Assembly: GCA_039881145.1 (NCBI GenBank)
Contig: JAYKKI010000061.1
Coordinates: 10,390,001 to 10,454,000 of the forward strand
Source of the DNA: Druceiella hillmani
Lineage: Eukaryota; Arthropoda; Insecta; Lepidoptera; Hepialidae
Length of the DNA stretch: 64,000 nucleotides
Reading direction: 5' to 3'
In this document: piece by piece, positions 12,274 through 23,830 of the stretch
How positions within the stretch are numbered: the stretch's first letter is position 1
How the letters are laid out: each line of letters opens with the position of its first letter
The notes under the pieces: model-generated
Seen by the model: the letters and a program-made list of their open reading frames with translations, nothing else
Told to the model about the DNA's origin: nothing
Databases searched by the model: none
Position numbers and translations under genes: made by a program

Positions 12274-13658
12274 CTACAACGTACATCACAATAAATAAAA
12301 AAAATATAGGACATTAAGCCTGCCTAAAGGGTCAGAGTGATAGGATTAATAAATTTAAAACAGCTTTTAATATCTTAAGGTAAAGCAACCATAAAAATAA
12401 TATCGTGCATTTGTTTGACGTAAATGTATTTAAATAACACGGTTCATTTTCCAAATGTAATGTCATTTATGTTGGATACAATTTATCCATAAACTGTAGT
12501 TTACCAATTTAAAATGATAATGAAGCTTTTTTCAATACAAAGCTGTTAAGGAAAATAAATTATATATAGAAATGAGGAAGAGCGTACGAGAGTACAAATA
12601 CTACATAACTGCATTTAAATTATCCTAAAATCCACTTTTGAATTGGCAATTGGATTTGCGAAAAGAATTTTCATGGAAAACATTTCTCTACTTCTTCAAA
12701 GCAATAGCGGGACACCTAGTTTATTTGATATAAAAATTTAATTGTTTCAAAACGAAAATTACGAAGAGTTTTATTTTATTAATAATAGAGTCTCATCTAG
12801 TATTAAACTTAGGGAGTCATAGTTAATCGGCGATAAGTTTGTTAGACGATGATATTTAGGTGCTATTGTTAGATGACTTCAAACCAGAAAAAAATAAAAA
12901 TTAGTTAATTAATGAGCTACATTTTGGTTAATGAATACACTGAAAGCTAGAGTCCACTAAATATTTATTAAAACGAAATGACTTTACATGATGATTATTG
13001 TAAGGACCATGGACGTGTATGTCCAAATACGATTTATGGGGATTTTATTTTTTAATAAGTAATGGAAAATAAATTTTAGACGACGTTGTAGAATTTTTAT
13101 ATTTTAAAAGTTGTTTTCAACGAATTATTACGTGTTTACTGTTGTTGCAAAATTTATTTTAGCAAATATTTTTACATTTTGATTATACAATTATTATTTT
13201 TAAATTATTTTCCAATTTTGTTTCTTTTTGTGGCAAATTTCTTTACAATCGAATATGGCTTAGAGACAAAGCGTCGATGAAGATACAATGATACCAGATA
13301 TCACAATGAAATTCATCGGTCGAGATTTCCGAGGTATGTGAATTTCTGTGAAATTAGTTTAAAATATATTTTACACCAATGTTATAAAAAGCATGTAATT
13401 TATAAAAGGACACTATGAGAGAATCATATGTAGATCAGAATAGAACGTATTTGGGACTAATGATTTGTTTTATCTATTTGATCTACTTACTGGTATAAAT
13501 TGGAATATATTAATATTTTAACATATTGTTTTATGAATGTTTGAAAAGCATTAATTTCTTTGTGAAATCATAGACAACATTTGGTTAATTTTTAGTCTAT
13601 TCTAACTCAGTATTTATGGATTTCAATGAGACTATGAAATAATTGTAAAATAACTTAC
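12274..13658. other. Gene C intron 3 and flank
   Basis: AT-rich; nothing firmly coding. A possible plus-strand exon at 13262-13333 (GGCTTAG| ... CGAG|GTATGT, reading RQSVDEDTMIPDITMKFIG) is open in one frame only and is unsupported otherwise. Confidence 0.5.
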
Positions 13659-13803
13659 CATATTTATATGTTAACAGCGCCATCCATGGATAATCATTAA
13701 GGTCAGCTTCTTCTCCGTTTATTATCCTGCTCGTGATGTATTCTTCGCACGTAAGTTGATTCAGTAAATAAAAGTTTTTGTACTCATTGCATGGATAGTA
13801 AAC
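13659..13803 (-). pseudogene. Gene C exon 3: VYYP linker and activation site
   Basis: Acceptor TTTTACTAG, donor GTAAGTT, 145 bases, phase 0 in and 1 out, as in gene A exon 3. The start VYYPC replaces the usual VCCP, removing both terminal CLIP cysteines; the linker Cys (LTCEEY) and the cleavage site TSR|IING remain. The exon itself has no stop, so it decayed late or only its neighbours are broken. Confidence 0.85.
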
Positions 13804-14754
13804 CTAGTAAAACACGTAGTTATTTGGAATTAAACTACTCGAAACCTATCCAGCGCATTGAAATTACGAAGCGTAAAAAGTAGTGCTCTTTTAATAGGAA
13901 AGGTGAATATTTATAAACCATAAAATTAATAATAACAAGTAGATATTCTCAAATCACCACAAGTTTCTACTTGAGTTTAATTATTGTTGCCATTTGGAGC
14001 CGATGTAAAATTATAGTTGTAATAAATATTTTTACAGACATTCACAAATAATTCCTATGTATTGTTTTCTCTTATCCCAGCATCAAAGATGTCTCTATAT
14101 GCTTACATCTATATGATTAAGTAAACGTGTTGGTTTGTATGCGCAACACAATCTGCAGCCCGCCTTCTAAGTGAATGTCTTTTTTGAATTTCTTTCTTAT
14201 AATTGAGTTACTGTTCTTACAACAATCAATTTTGCTTATATGTATGTTGAATTAATTATTCAAGACTTAACAAGCAAATAATTGTGATGCATTACATTTA
14301 TTTCCGGATACATAAGTTTAAATGTCATGAAATGCTATAGCGTAGAGTTAAGGCATTACCGGAGGTGGCTGAAATATTACATGGTTTTGTGTTACAGAAA
14401 TCAGTTTTAGGAAAATATAAATGCCTTTAGAGCAGATTTTTGTGGATCAGACGTTTCACACCGTTTCAAAAGGAAGAAATACTCTGGGTTATGTATATGA
14501 GCAGGGTAAATTGAAATTGTTACGAGAGCTCCATATGACAGATGATCGTAAATATATAATATTATTCAGCAGGTGTCGGCTAATTAAATTTAGATTTCAG
14601 TGTTTGCATGTGAAGCCCCGTCGGGTGTGAGTTTTCTAAGATTGAAGATGTGAAGCCCTGTCGGGTGTGATTTTCCTAAGATTTTCTAAGAATGATGGTC
14701 AAAAATCCTATGAAACTGATATTCAGTGAATGTATAAATGAGCCAGCGATAAAC
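13804..14754. other. Gene C intron 2
   Basis: Lies between exon 3 and the CLIP relic. Holds the 40-base tandem duplication; no other feature seen. Confidence 0.5.
14609..14688. repeat. 40-base tandem duplication
   Basis: TGTGAAGCCCCGTCGGGTGTG begins at 14609 and TGTGAAGCCCTGTCGGGTG at 14649, each followed by TTTTCTAAGATT-like sequence. Nothing else recognised around it; the 69-residue frame at 14421-14630 has no family match I know. Confidence 0.85.
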
Positions 14755-14879
14755 AGCGATGTCTTCTCGGTTTCCATACTGTTTTCGGTGACATCAAATT
14801 CTTAATTTGTTCATACCAAACGGGACATTCAGGTATCTTTACGCAATTGAAAAGTTTTACTTATTTGAGAATGCACGAT

Positions 14880-15799
14880 GTCTCCACATCTTTAATAAAA
14901 GTATTACATCAAGTGAAGCAGTACTTAGATAAGGCATTATTTGGACATCTCATATTATATTTTAAAGATGAGAAAGAATTCGAGTCATGAATAATAGTTT
15001 GATAATGGAGAAAAATAACACCTTGACATTTTTTTTTCTCATTTAGTGCCGGTAATTATCAAACTTACACCTAAGTACAATTTGTTTGTATGTATATAGA
15101 AATATCGTACATGGTTAGTTAAATTTAGATCTTTCTAAAGCATTACTTCATATTTTTTTTAAATCTCAGCTTTCATTCCACAAAAAAAAGAAAACACTGC
15201 GCTAATGAGACAAATATCTTAGTAGTTTCTGGATATCTGGCGAAAAAAACACTCAATAGCACTCACATATATAATTTTCCGTTACTGTGAGAAAAAATAG
15301 TTCCAAAAATTGGTTACGCTTATATACATAATGTAAAAATGCAATTATTTCAATATTTTATTGCTATTTATAGGTAAATCAGGACATAGGAAAGAAAATT
15401 CAAGTTTCGTCTTGAGTTTTAAAAGGTAGTGACCTTTGTAAAGCTACTTAAAATATCCTAGGATAACTTCTAACATATCGCCTGATGTCTCGGACCTCTA
15501 GATTTGAGAGCATACCGACTTACTTTAATACATTACAAAAAGTTCGTCTTAAACCATGTTGATATACACTGCTTAATTCCCTTAAAATATAGCACATTTT
15601 GGAAACCATATAAAAAATTTATCAAGCACGAGTGGAATTCGCACTGCAATCCGTACACATTTAGGCTTACACAAATAGATATTCTCAGAGGACGTACATA
15701 ATATTTCTATTAAAGTATTAACAAAATTTTAATTTTTAGAACGAAAATATATTGCCTACTATGTTTGTTACATGCGCATATTTAAAAAATATTCTTTTT
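14880..15799. other. No feature recognised
   Basis: AT-rich; the 65-residue frame at 15504-15701 has no recognisable motif and is probably chance. Confidence 0.5.
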
Positions 15800-16050
15800 T
15801 ATGATACTTTCATGATTCTAGGTCAACGGAAAGTACCCTACAGGTTTTGATTATTTGCCAGTGTCAAAAAATGCGTCATAAATGAACGTATTTTAGGGCT
15901 TTTTTGATTTAGTTGACTTAGATTCTTCTATAGCTCCATGGGTAGACCTCTATATTTGATATTAATTTCAACTACAGACAGGCGGACAACAAAGTGATTC
16001 TATAAGAGTTTCTTCTTTCCTTTTGAGGTACGGAACCCTAAAAATAAAAA
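15800..16050 (+). repeat. Insect interspersed repeat with GGTACGGAACCCTAAAAA end
   Basis: Contains AGGTCAACGGAAAGTACCCT, CTTCTATAGCTCCATGGGTA, ACAGACAGGCGGACAACAAA and GAGGTACGGAACCCTAAAAA in that order. This is a well-known type of repeat end in insect genomes as I recall it; class (SINE or LINE 3' end) not settled. The 73-residue frame beginning at 16023 runs out of it and is probably not a gene. Confidence 0.55.
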
Positions 16051-17199
16051 AAACCCTTATAGTGAAATTTCATTGTCAGTCCATCTATCAGTGTTTCTTT
16101 CAAAAACCATGTGGTTATATAATTTGCATGCCGCCATTTAGTTTTGGTAACAAAAATATTTTTCTTCTCTTTCTGGAATTTTGCAATTTATTGTTGATGG
16201 TTGCAAAATTAAGTTGTAAAATAATTTTTAAATTTCTTTTCTAATCACAAAATTGAAGGTACTTCTTATAAATAATGTAAAAATTTTCTTGAACGTGTGG
16301 CAAATTATCACATTGTTAGTAATTTATAAGTAAATTGATCAAGAAATTGCTATTCACTTCAAAATTTCGTTAGAGTACCCCTCGTAGACAATTTAAGTGA
16401 ATTTTACCACATTCGTTCCTCGCCAGAGTTGCACTGCGCTCCAACGATACTCGTAAGTAGTGTGTTTTTCCATCATAGTTATGAATAGATATGTGAAAGG
16501 GAATTAATTTTTTCCATTTTTAAACGTCAGATGACAAAGAATTTGAGAGATAAGCAGCTAATAAGAGTAATAGAGTTTTTGGTGGATGGATATTTCATAC
16601 TTATTGGATGAAAGAAATTTAATTATATGATAACAAAATGGAGTAACTTAGCTCGTGGGGCAAAATACATAATAAAGACATTTTTTATCAGTTTGAAAAT
16701 AATGATAAATGTACCTTAAAATAAATAGGGTGTCCCATAAATGAAGGTAACTTGAAAAAGGGGGAAGATAGGCTCGGCTATGACTAGGCAGTTGACAAAA
16801 TTTGAACCTGGTAAAAATGTCAAATTTTTTGAGGTTTAGATACTTTTTCAAAATTTGTCAAAAATACTATTCGCTTTCGATATTTTGGATATTGCGTCTA
16901 CAATTTAAGTGTGACTATTCATTTTGTTATAGTTAAATATAACTGAGTAACATTTCTTTCAAATTAATTAAAATATTTTACTACAACTCTTCTCGGAAAA
17001 AATTTAATTTTGCAATTTTTGGTGATATTCGCTCTCCATATTTGACTGTTTGTGCTATAAAAAACTAATATTCAGAACTGACAACTTAGTTCAAAAATTA
17101 GTATATGTAATGCAGAAATTAGGATGATAAAAGTGTTCTACCCATAAACGTAAAAAAAGAGATATTGCCACTTAAGGTAGTTGTCGTGTGACAGTAAGT
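16051..17199. other. No gene recognised; transposon-like TGTCCC motif
   Basis: AT-rich. AGGGTGTCCCATAAATGAAG at about 16728 resembles the end of some DNA transposons, but no partner end was found. Confidence 0.4.
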
Positions 17200-17940
17200 T
17201 CCAAAAATTTTAAAAAAGTTCTTTTTAAAAATATTTTTTTTTGTTTTCCAAATTGAGAATCTAACACAATTTTAACAATTTGCAAAAAAAATAAGTTTTT
17301 TGTTTTTCATTGCTTTTTTAAACAAAATTAACTACGGTGCAGTACCTATGTCTCCTGTAATGTTAATTGTACAATTTTTGAAATCTATTTTTATTATAAC
17401 AGTAAATTTTTTTCACAATTTTAATATAACTCCATTTGACATTGAATTAGTTTTTTAGAGAAATAGATCGAAGCGTTTTTAAATAAAATAGAGTGTCGTG
17501 AAATGATTATTTTTCTTGTAACGTTATCGTACAATTTTTGAGAGCAAATTTTACTTTAATTAAACAGTAAATTTTTTTCAAAATTTTAATATTACAACAT
17601 TTTACTTATTTTTTCAGAAAAATTGCTTGACGCGTTTTTTAAATAAAGTATAAAGTGTTGTGAAATTACTACCTTCATGTGTACCTGTAATATTTATTGT
17701 ACAATTTTTGAGTCCTATTTTGACCAAAATTAAATGGTAAATATTTTTTTCGAAGTACTGAAATAACATCATTTTACATTGATTTAGTTTTTTAGACAAA
17801 TCGCTCCACGGATTTTTTAAATAAAATTAAAATTGTGGTGACATAACTACTTTTTCTACAATATTACTTATACAATTTTTGACAGCAATTTTAGCAAATC
17901 TCAAAACTAAAAAAATTTTAAATTTTAAAATGATATTAAA
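17200..17940. repeat. Diverged tandem repeat, ~162-171 base unit, about four copies
   Basis: The marker TACAATTTTTGA recurs near 17368, 17529, 17699 and 17870. Each is followed by an AT-rich run, AGTTTTTTAGA-like, then TTTTTTAAATAAA and GTGGTG/GTTGTGAAAT. The first unit is incomplete. Satellite-like, or internal repeats of a transposon. Confidence 0.65.
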
Positions 17941-20880
17941 TTTTAAAGTAAAGACGGCAAGACGTGACAATTCCAATAACCGCTGTCAAAAAGTTACAGC
18001 ATAAACCATTTACTGGCTAATACAAAGGGGAGGCTGGTTATTTTTAAAGCATGCTGATGCAAAGCCATCCTGATGATGTTTTTGTTTCATTCATAGATTT
18101 ATAAATTGTTAAATACCTTCTTCAAAGCATTTTTCTACCTAGTTTATTTAGTTTTAAGCGAATTTACTCTAAGGAAATAATACTATTGAGGTTGTACTGA
18201 TTTCGCTATAGCTATAGCACCAAAATTTAAAAAGAACTGAGCGGTTGGAAAGCTGCCTGTCTCAGCTTGCTACCATCAACGGTTTTCTAAGAATCAAGGC
18301 ATAACAAAATAAGAATGTAAAATAATATGTTAACATTTTGGGTTAATTAGACCCTCTGGTTCAACTTTTATTTTATAATCAGTAAATTTAAAAAGAAAAA
18401 CTCACAAACTTAGAACACATACAAATCCTCAGCGATCTCGCTAATTAAAATTGATGTCTAAAAACATCTGCTTAAATAGTCATCTGCGTCGTGGCCGTGA
18501 TTCCGCTGTCCTTATCTTTAACTAACGCAAATCAATATTCCTTTACTGTTTTAGGATTTTTCGTTTTATTTATAGAACGTTGAGAATAGGTGTTTTTTCA
18601 TAACATTTTTGAAAGAAATTCCATTAAATTTTCATGAAGTTTTGTAAGTCTATGTCAAGGATACATTACTTTAGAAAAAATTTTTTAAAAAAGATACTAT
18701 TTTCCAACAAGATGAAAACTTCCGTTCCCAGTTTTTAGTCGGGAAAGTAATTAAATTTTAAGATAGCTTTTCCAAAAAAATTTCCACCGTTCCATTCTGG
18801 AATCCACTTCAAAAATAATATTGGGATATTTCCATTTACTTTACCCACTATTAAACTGTTGTTCATTGCCACATTATAGGGTGTATTTTATTTAAAATAT
18901 AGTTATTTTTAATAACCCCAAGGACTCGCAATTTATAACCGTTTATTTGTCGATTTTTTTCATTTGTAGAAAAACAAACTTTTGTTACTCTGTGGCTTGT
19001 AGCTTGGTATAATTTGGTAGTTACAGGTAATATTTTGGGGGTATCTGTGAATAGCTAACGTAATTAATACAGCAGTGCAATTTAAAATTATATTACGGAC
19101 TATATTTACATTATAGATGTTTTTTAAAAATTATACGTATTACTAAAATACATTATTAGAATTCCAAACCCCAAAAGAAACTAAACCATTATAATATATT
19201 AATAGTGAAATGATATATTTTACACACTGTCATACTTCTTTAATATAAAACTATCTCAGATGTCTCGCAAAAATATTCACTAGGAAAAATTTGGTGGTAT
19301 CAGAAGTTTTATAGCTTAAATAGAAAATTATTTTTTAACTAAGTTAGTAGTAGTTCCTCGTCTATCTAACTTTCTTATAACATGCCATGACTTATGACAT
19401 ATGAAATAAAATATACACAACTTAATTTTCACCAATGGCGTAATATTACGCGGATATATCACTGGCGCTCTAAAAGTTGTCCTCGAAATTTGAGATCGAG
19501 CTCAGTACGATTATTTCCTTTATACACGTGCTTTTATGAACTCACTATCTGTGGCCATACTTAGGGACATATGTTTGTTCGATGTGTATCGGTATGGAAC
19601 GTCTATTGAATATAACATCTATGTTTAAAATTACTGAACATTTTGAAGGTTAGTTCGGCCTCTGTCACATGATGTTATCCTTTACACAGTGTGTGGTAAA
19701 TATTTATATCGTGTAAAACATGTAATCATGCAACTTGAAGATGTTTATATTTAAGTTTACGTTTACTTTTTATGTATTTTCTGTAGTAAAATTAATAATT
19801 TCTTAGAAAATAACAAATGTACATAGCTACATACACGTACATCGTAAGTTGTTTTTGGTTTGGGCCTATTTGTGACATAAAATTTATATAGTTCTTAATT
19901 ATATTATCGTAACCGATATTACTCGAGTTATGTGTCACATACTCCATCTATGTTATTAGTACTGATCACATATTTTTACTAGGTTATTAGGATACAGCTA
20001 ACATTAGGCGTACCCGTACAATGAGCACAAATGCTATTGGAATATCTTTGGAAATTAACACCACGTCACTATGTCGCTAAATGACAAATTTCTGCGGTAA
20101 CTCTAAAAAGTTACTTCTTTCAAACAACGAATTATGCAGATTGTAAAAACCCGGTGGTTCGGTAGAGTCTAGTAGTTTCTTGCAAAATGCAATACATTAA
20201 GGTAAATTTTAGGACTGTAAATAAATCTCTAGTTGTACGTATTTCACGACAGTTATCTTTTAAGTACGTTTTTTTGAGAATAGATAAAAATAAACAAAAA
20301 ATTACAGACAATAGCCGAAGCTAAGAATAAATAGCGCAATTCATGCTTTTTGAATGTGTGTCAACCGATGCTTCATTTATTGGATCCAAACAGAAACACC
20401 AAAACTTACGTTAGGTTTCTTAATTTTTTAGCTTGATTCTTCAATAGATAACTAAATGCACCTTATCATTAATTTTTCAGATTGTATTCTACATATTTTA
20501 TTTTCAAAATTTGATAAGCCCAATATTTGCATTTGACTGTAACTGATACAATAGATAAACATTATCGCGTGGTGAAATTACATTCCAACAAAGCATAGTC
20601 TATAGCTCTAAACATTTTCAATATTCTTAAGAATAGAATAGAACGATGACAGCAACCCGGCACCGTGCCATTCTGTTTAAACAAAAGGCTTGCACTAGTA
20701 CCGCACCTGTGTTGTCCGTTGCAAAAGCACCCATTTTTAATTATTCAACAGTTACTATGAAGACGAGCTAAGTCTTTTTAAATATTTTTAGTTAAAAAAG
20801 TATGAACTTATTTTTGGGCGTGTTGTTGAAATATAATCTCTAAAGGTAAAATATAAAAGAAATGTTCAATAGGAGAAAGG
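17941..20880. other. No feature recognised
   Basis: About 2.9 kb, AT-rich. A 30-codon open stretch near 19990 has no donor site. If gene X has earlier exons, some could be here but none stood out. Confidence 0.5.
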
Positions 20881-20982
20881 AATAAATGACATAATATATT
20901 AATATCAAACAAATAATAAATGACATAATATATTAATATCAAACAAATAATAAATGACATAATATATTAATATTAAACAAAT
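20881..20982. repeat. 34-base tandem repeat, three copies
   Basis: Unit AATAAATGACATAATATATT plus AATATCAAACAAAT at 20881, 20915 and 20949. Copies one and two are identical; the third has one C-to-T change (ATATTAAAC). Confidence 0.95.
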
Positions 20983-21202
20983 AATCAAATAAGAATTTAT
21001 TTGGCTTTGTAATCTAATGTTATATTAATTTGAAAGGAAACCAAAAGAGTGCTGGTTTAGATCCATTTTAAAAACGCGAAATAAAAGTTTGTTACATTAG
21101 TTTATTTATTTTACATTGTTACAAAAAACAATTTCTTATCATGAATCTTACGATAAACCGGAGTCGGATTAACTTTTAATTTTTTTGGTTTTAGATTTTC
21201 AG

Positions 21203-22355
21203 ATTTGAATATGGAAATCCAAATATGTCGTCCTTGTCGATACCATCGATAGAAGTGTACAACGAAGTAAATGGTAAGTCTATTCTGGTCCAGCTACAGT
21301 TGCTAGACTATAGTGTTAAGATTACATTATGATTTAAATATTGCCGTATAACATCTTATAGTTCATAAGATTAACACATACATAGCCCCACGTGATTTAA
21401 TATACAAAAATTAATCCTTAAAACAATGATTTATTCGTACCTCTGGGAGAATATATACCAATGTTTGGATTTGTTTATTTTTATTTCATAAACGGTACGT
21501 GAAATTTGTCAATCGCTGAAATTTGTCAATAAAATCTTAAGTTGAAAAGTCATTGAAATTTGCAATAAAAAACATTGGAACCATACCTGACTCTTTCGAG
21601 AAGTGTCTCACGAATTGACCTATACCTGAAAAGATTATTTACAATTCATTTCATTAAGGATTTTAATAAAATAGCCTTTGCAAATTTTTACAAATAAAAG
21701 TTAAGCGTTTTAGATATTTGCACACTACACTCCCATAATCATTTTCTTTCATAAAATTCAAAATCGTTCACAAAGTAAAAAATTGTTATATATTTTTTGA
21801 TGCTCACTAAAGTTAAAGTTGCTTTCAATATAGAATGTAAAATATGGAAAAAAACATAAAAACGCTTACTTCAATGTTCAAAAAAATAGAAGAATTTCGT
21901 AAATAAACCAATTAGAACCGTTAAGTCTATTCTAAAAGATTTAAACCTTCTGATTGGTTATTTATGACCTAAAATATAATAGTCTACGTAAAGTCAGAGT
22001 ACGCAGCAGCAATCGTTTTATTTTTCAATAAGATTCTGAGTGACTAAAAATGTCTAAAAATGTCTTCGTATCTTATTGTGAGTGAATGTTTGGATACGGT
22101 GCCGGTGTTTAATAAATGCCGAATATAATTATGGTACTTGCGAAGTCCTTTGAAGGTACTCGAGAGGTAACCGAATCGGCAAAAGAAGAAATTAAAAATT
22201 ACTTATTTTTAATGGCCCCATAAAATAGGTAAAAATAAGCCTATTAATTTTGTGAAATTGGCTACTTCCACTTCTAAAATATAAATAAATATGGAGGAGA
22301 ATTTTTTAACTCATTTCCAGGTGCAGTCCCATCCGAGTACCAGACGCTGAAGTAG
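21203..22355 (+). CDS. Gene X: 3' end of an unidentified spliced gene (last two exons)
   Basis: Not recognised. Exon 21203-21273 lies between TAGATTTTCAG and GTAAGTC; only one frame is open, giving FEYGNPNMSSLSIPSIEVY then NEVN. Exon 22321-22355 follows a good pyrimidine tract and TTTCCAG; the phase joins exactly and gives AVPSEYQTLK with a TAG stop. Overlapping AATAAA signals at 22389-22398 lie 34 bases after the stop. The 34 residues are Ser/Asn/Glu-rich and look like the C-terminal tail of a larger protein. Earlier exons were not found; a candidate at 13262-13333 is not phase-compatible by direct joining. A mariner-like relic begins about 40 bases after the poly(A) signal. The splice-phase agreement is the main support. 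Confidence 0.55.
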
Positions 22356-22439
22356 ATTACTAAACATAAGTTATATGTCAGTACACAAAATAAATAAAAG
22401 AAAACTCATAATATTCTTAAGCTATCTAAAAAATACAAG

Positions 22440-23140
22440 TCTTGAAACCGAAAGATTGTGTATATGGAGTAAATTATGCAGAATTGGCCTTACGAATGTG
22501 CACGGAAAATCCACATTGGATTAAAAATATTATTTGGTATGACGGAAGTTTATTTAAACGAAACGTAATGTGGAATCTCCATATTTGTTATCAATGGGTC
22601 AGAAAAAGGTCGACATTCCCATATCACGTGCTAGTTATTTCATTAATTAAGATGGTCCATAAATGTATAAGCTGGTGTACACGTCGGTAAAGTTATTGTT
22701 TCCATTTTCATAAACAGCACCTTAAATCGCCAAACATATCTAGCCTTACTTTAAGGTTCTCTGAGTAGATACTTAGATAGTAGTCTACAAGCTAGGCTGC
22801 GAGATATGTGGTTTGAACATAATGGCATACGATCACAAGTTATGTCTCATATTCGGAATAGTATCCAAGAATACTTTGGTAAGCAATGGATAGGTAGATT
22901 TTATCCCTTATATTGGCCTTCGAGTTCGCTCGATCTAAAACCCCTACATTTTTACGGGGTTGCGAGAAGGATTTAGTATTGTGTAATGAATCTCAAAATG
23001 AAAGTGAGGTGAGACATCGGATTGCTTAGGTGATACAAGATAACAGCGCATCCGAGAGAACTCCTACTTAATGAAAAGACTTCACGCGAATAACTGTGGC
23101 CGGCGGCGAAGTATGTTGCATTACAAGGACGGCATTATTA
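22440..23140 (+). mobile_element. Mariner-like (IS630/Tc1 superfamily) transposase relic
   Basis: Frames interrupted by stops give ALRMCTENPHWIKNIIWYDG (NP.F..NI.W.DE in the family), then WFEHNGIRSQVMSHIRNSI, YFGKQWIGRFYPLYWPSS and SLDLKPLHFYGV. The last part matches the WIGR...WP.RSPDL.PLDFF block of insect mariner-like transposases. The Asp of SPDL is kept as SLDL; the third Asp reads as His (PLHF). Inactive. It lies just after the gene X poly(A) signal. Confidence 0.82.
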
Positions 23141-23489
23141 AAAAATGGAGAGCATTTTATTGAGAGTACAATGGAAATTTTGCGGCTTTTCTGATATCAG
23201 AAATTGAAATGAGTAATGTGCGCTCAAACGGTGTTGGAATTTATTGAAACACTGTTTCCCATCAGAATCTCCACTCACGTTTTCCATTTTGTAGTGTTTA
23301 TTTAAAATATTTGCGCTTTTTATTTCCTCACACTCTAGTTAAATATTACAGTAAATTATCAGACTGTACTATTTATTAGTTCAGTAGAAGTAGTATTATT
23401 AAGAAATTTGTTTTAAAAGTATTAATTATATGTTAGTTGATTATTTGTGTATTAATGCAAAAACCGCCTAATGAGGCGTAAGCTTCCTC

Positions 23490-23830
23490 CAATGATTTCT
23501 AACCTTCTCTTTCCCTTACTTTTTCTGGGCTATATATTTCAGCTACTTTTACATCCCATTTTACGGTTAATGTAAATTGTTTTAGTTCTCTTATCCTTGT
23601 TTTGTTGGATAATAGTCGTACATTAAATGAGGCAGTGCTATATCTAGCATTATTCAGAGGAAGAGAGTCTACTGCTCCCTCCACAGTGATCAGCGGTTTT
23701 TGTGGAAATGTTTTACAGTTTTTATTTCTACCGCTTGTTTTTGAGGAGCTGCTGTGACGTTTGTGGTATATTGGTGCATGTATTAAGTCACTGTTCTAGA
23801 GATGATGCTGCACACTATCTATCGATAATG
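23490..23830 (-). mobile_element. LINE endonuclease N-terminal fragment
   Basis: Minus frame 23684-23499 gives ARYSTASFNVRLLSNKTRI, RELKQFTLTVKWDVKVAEI and EKVREREG. This fits the start of AP-endonuclease domains (TFNVRTL....R..EL......WD..GL.E.R) with an altered Glu region. A preceding stretch to about 23830 reads APQKQAVEIKTVKHFHKN. The rest of the element was not found. Confidence 0.65.

Larger units (their letters stand above)
12185..14876 (-). pseudogene. Gene C: decayed CLIP-domain serine protease (exons 2-4)
   Basis: Three exon relics in the order of gene A. CLIP-like exon at about 14876-14755: FNCVKIPECPVWYEQ is readable, but a stop precedes it and the HCG end is lost. Exon 3 at 13803-13659 is fully open with correct phases: VYYPCNEY, then CEEYITSR|IINGEEADLNDYPWM. 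Exon 4 at 12273 down to about 12185: RCGGSLINDKYRLTAAHC, then loses homology and hits a stop near where the 1.4 kb repeat begins. The VCCP cysteines are Tyr-Tyr in exon 3. No exons 5-7 were found downstream, so the gene appears cut off by the repeat and the TE block. Confidence 0.82.

Noticed and set aside
13262..13320. Minus frame MNFIVISGIIVSSSTLCL looking like a signal peptide
   Set aside because: Ends in a stop with no donor; lies downstream of gene C exon 3, not upstream of a CLIP exon.
14421..14630. Possible FLYWCH-like zinc finger in a 69-residue frame
   Set aside because: The Trp, Cys and His pattern of FLYWCH is missing; only KGRNTLGYVY is suggestive.
20652..20780. 42-codon frame beginning MTATRHRAILFKQ
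   Set aside because: No splice sites in phase with gene X and no motif; likely chance or a TE fragment.
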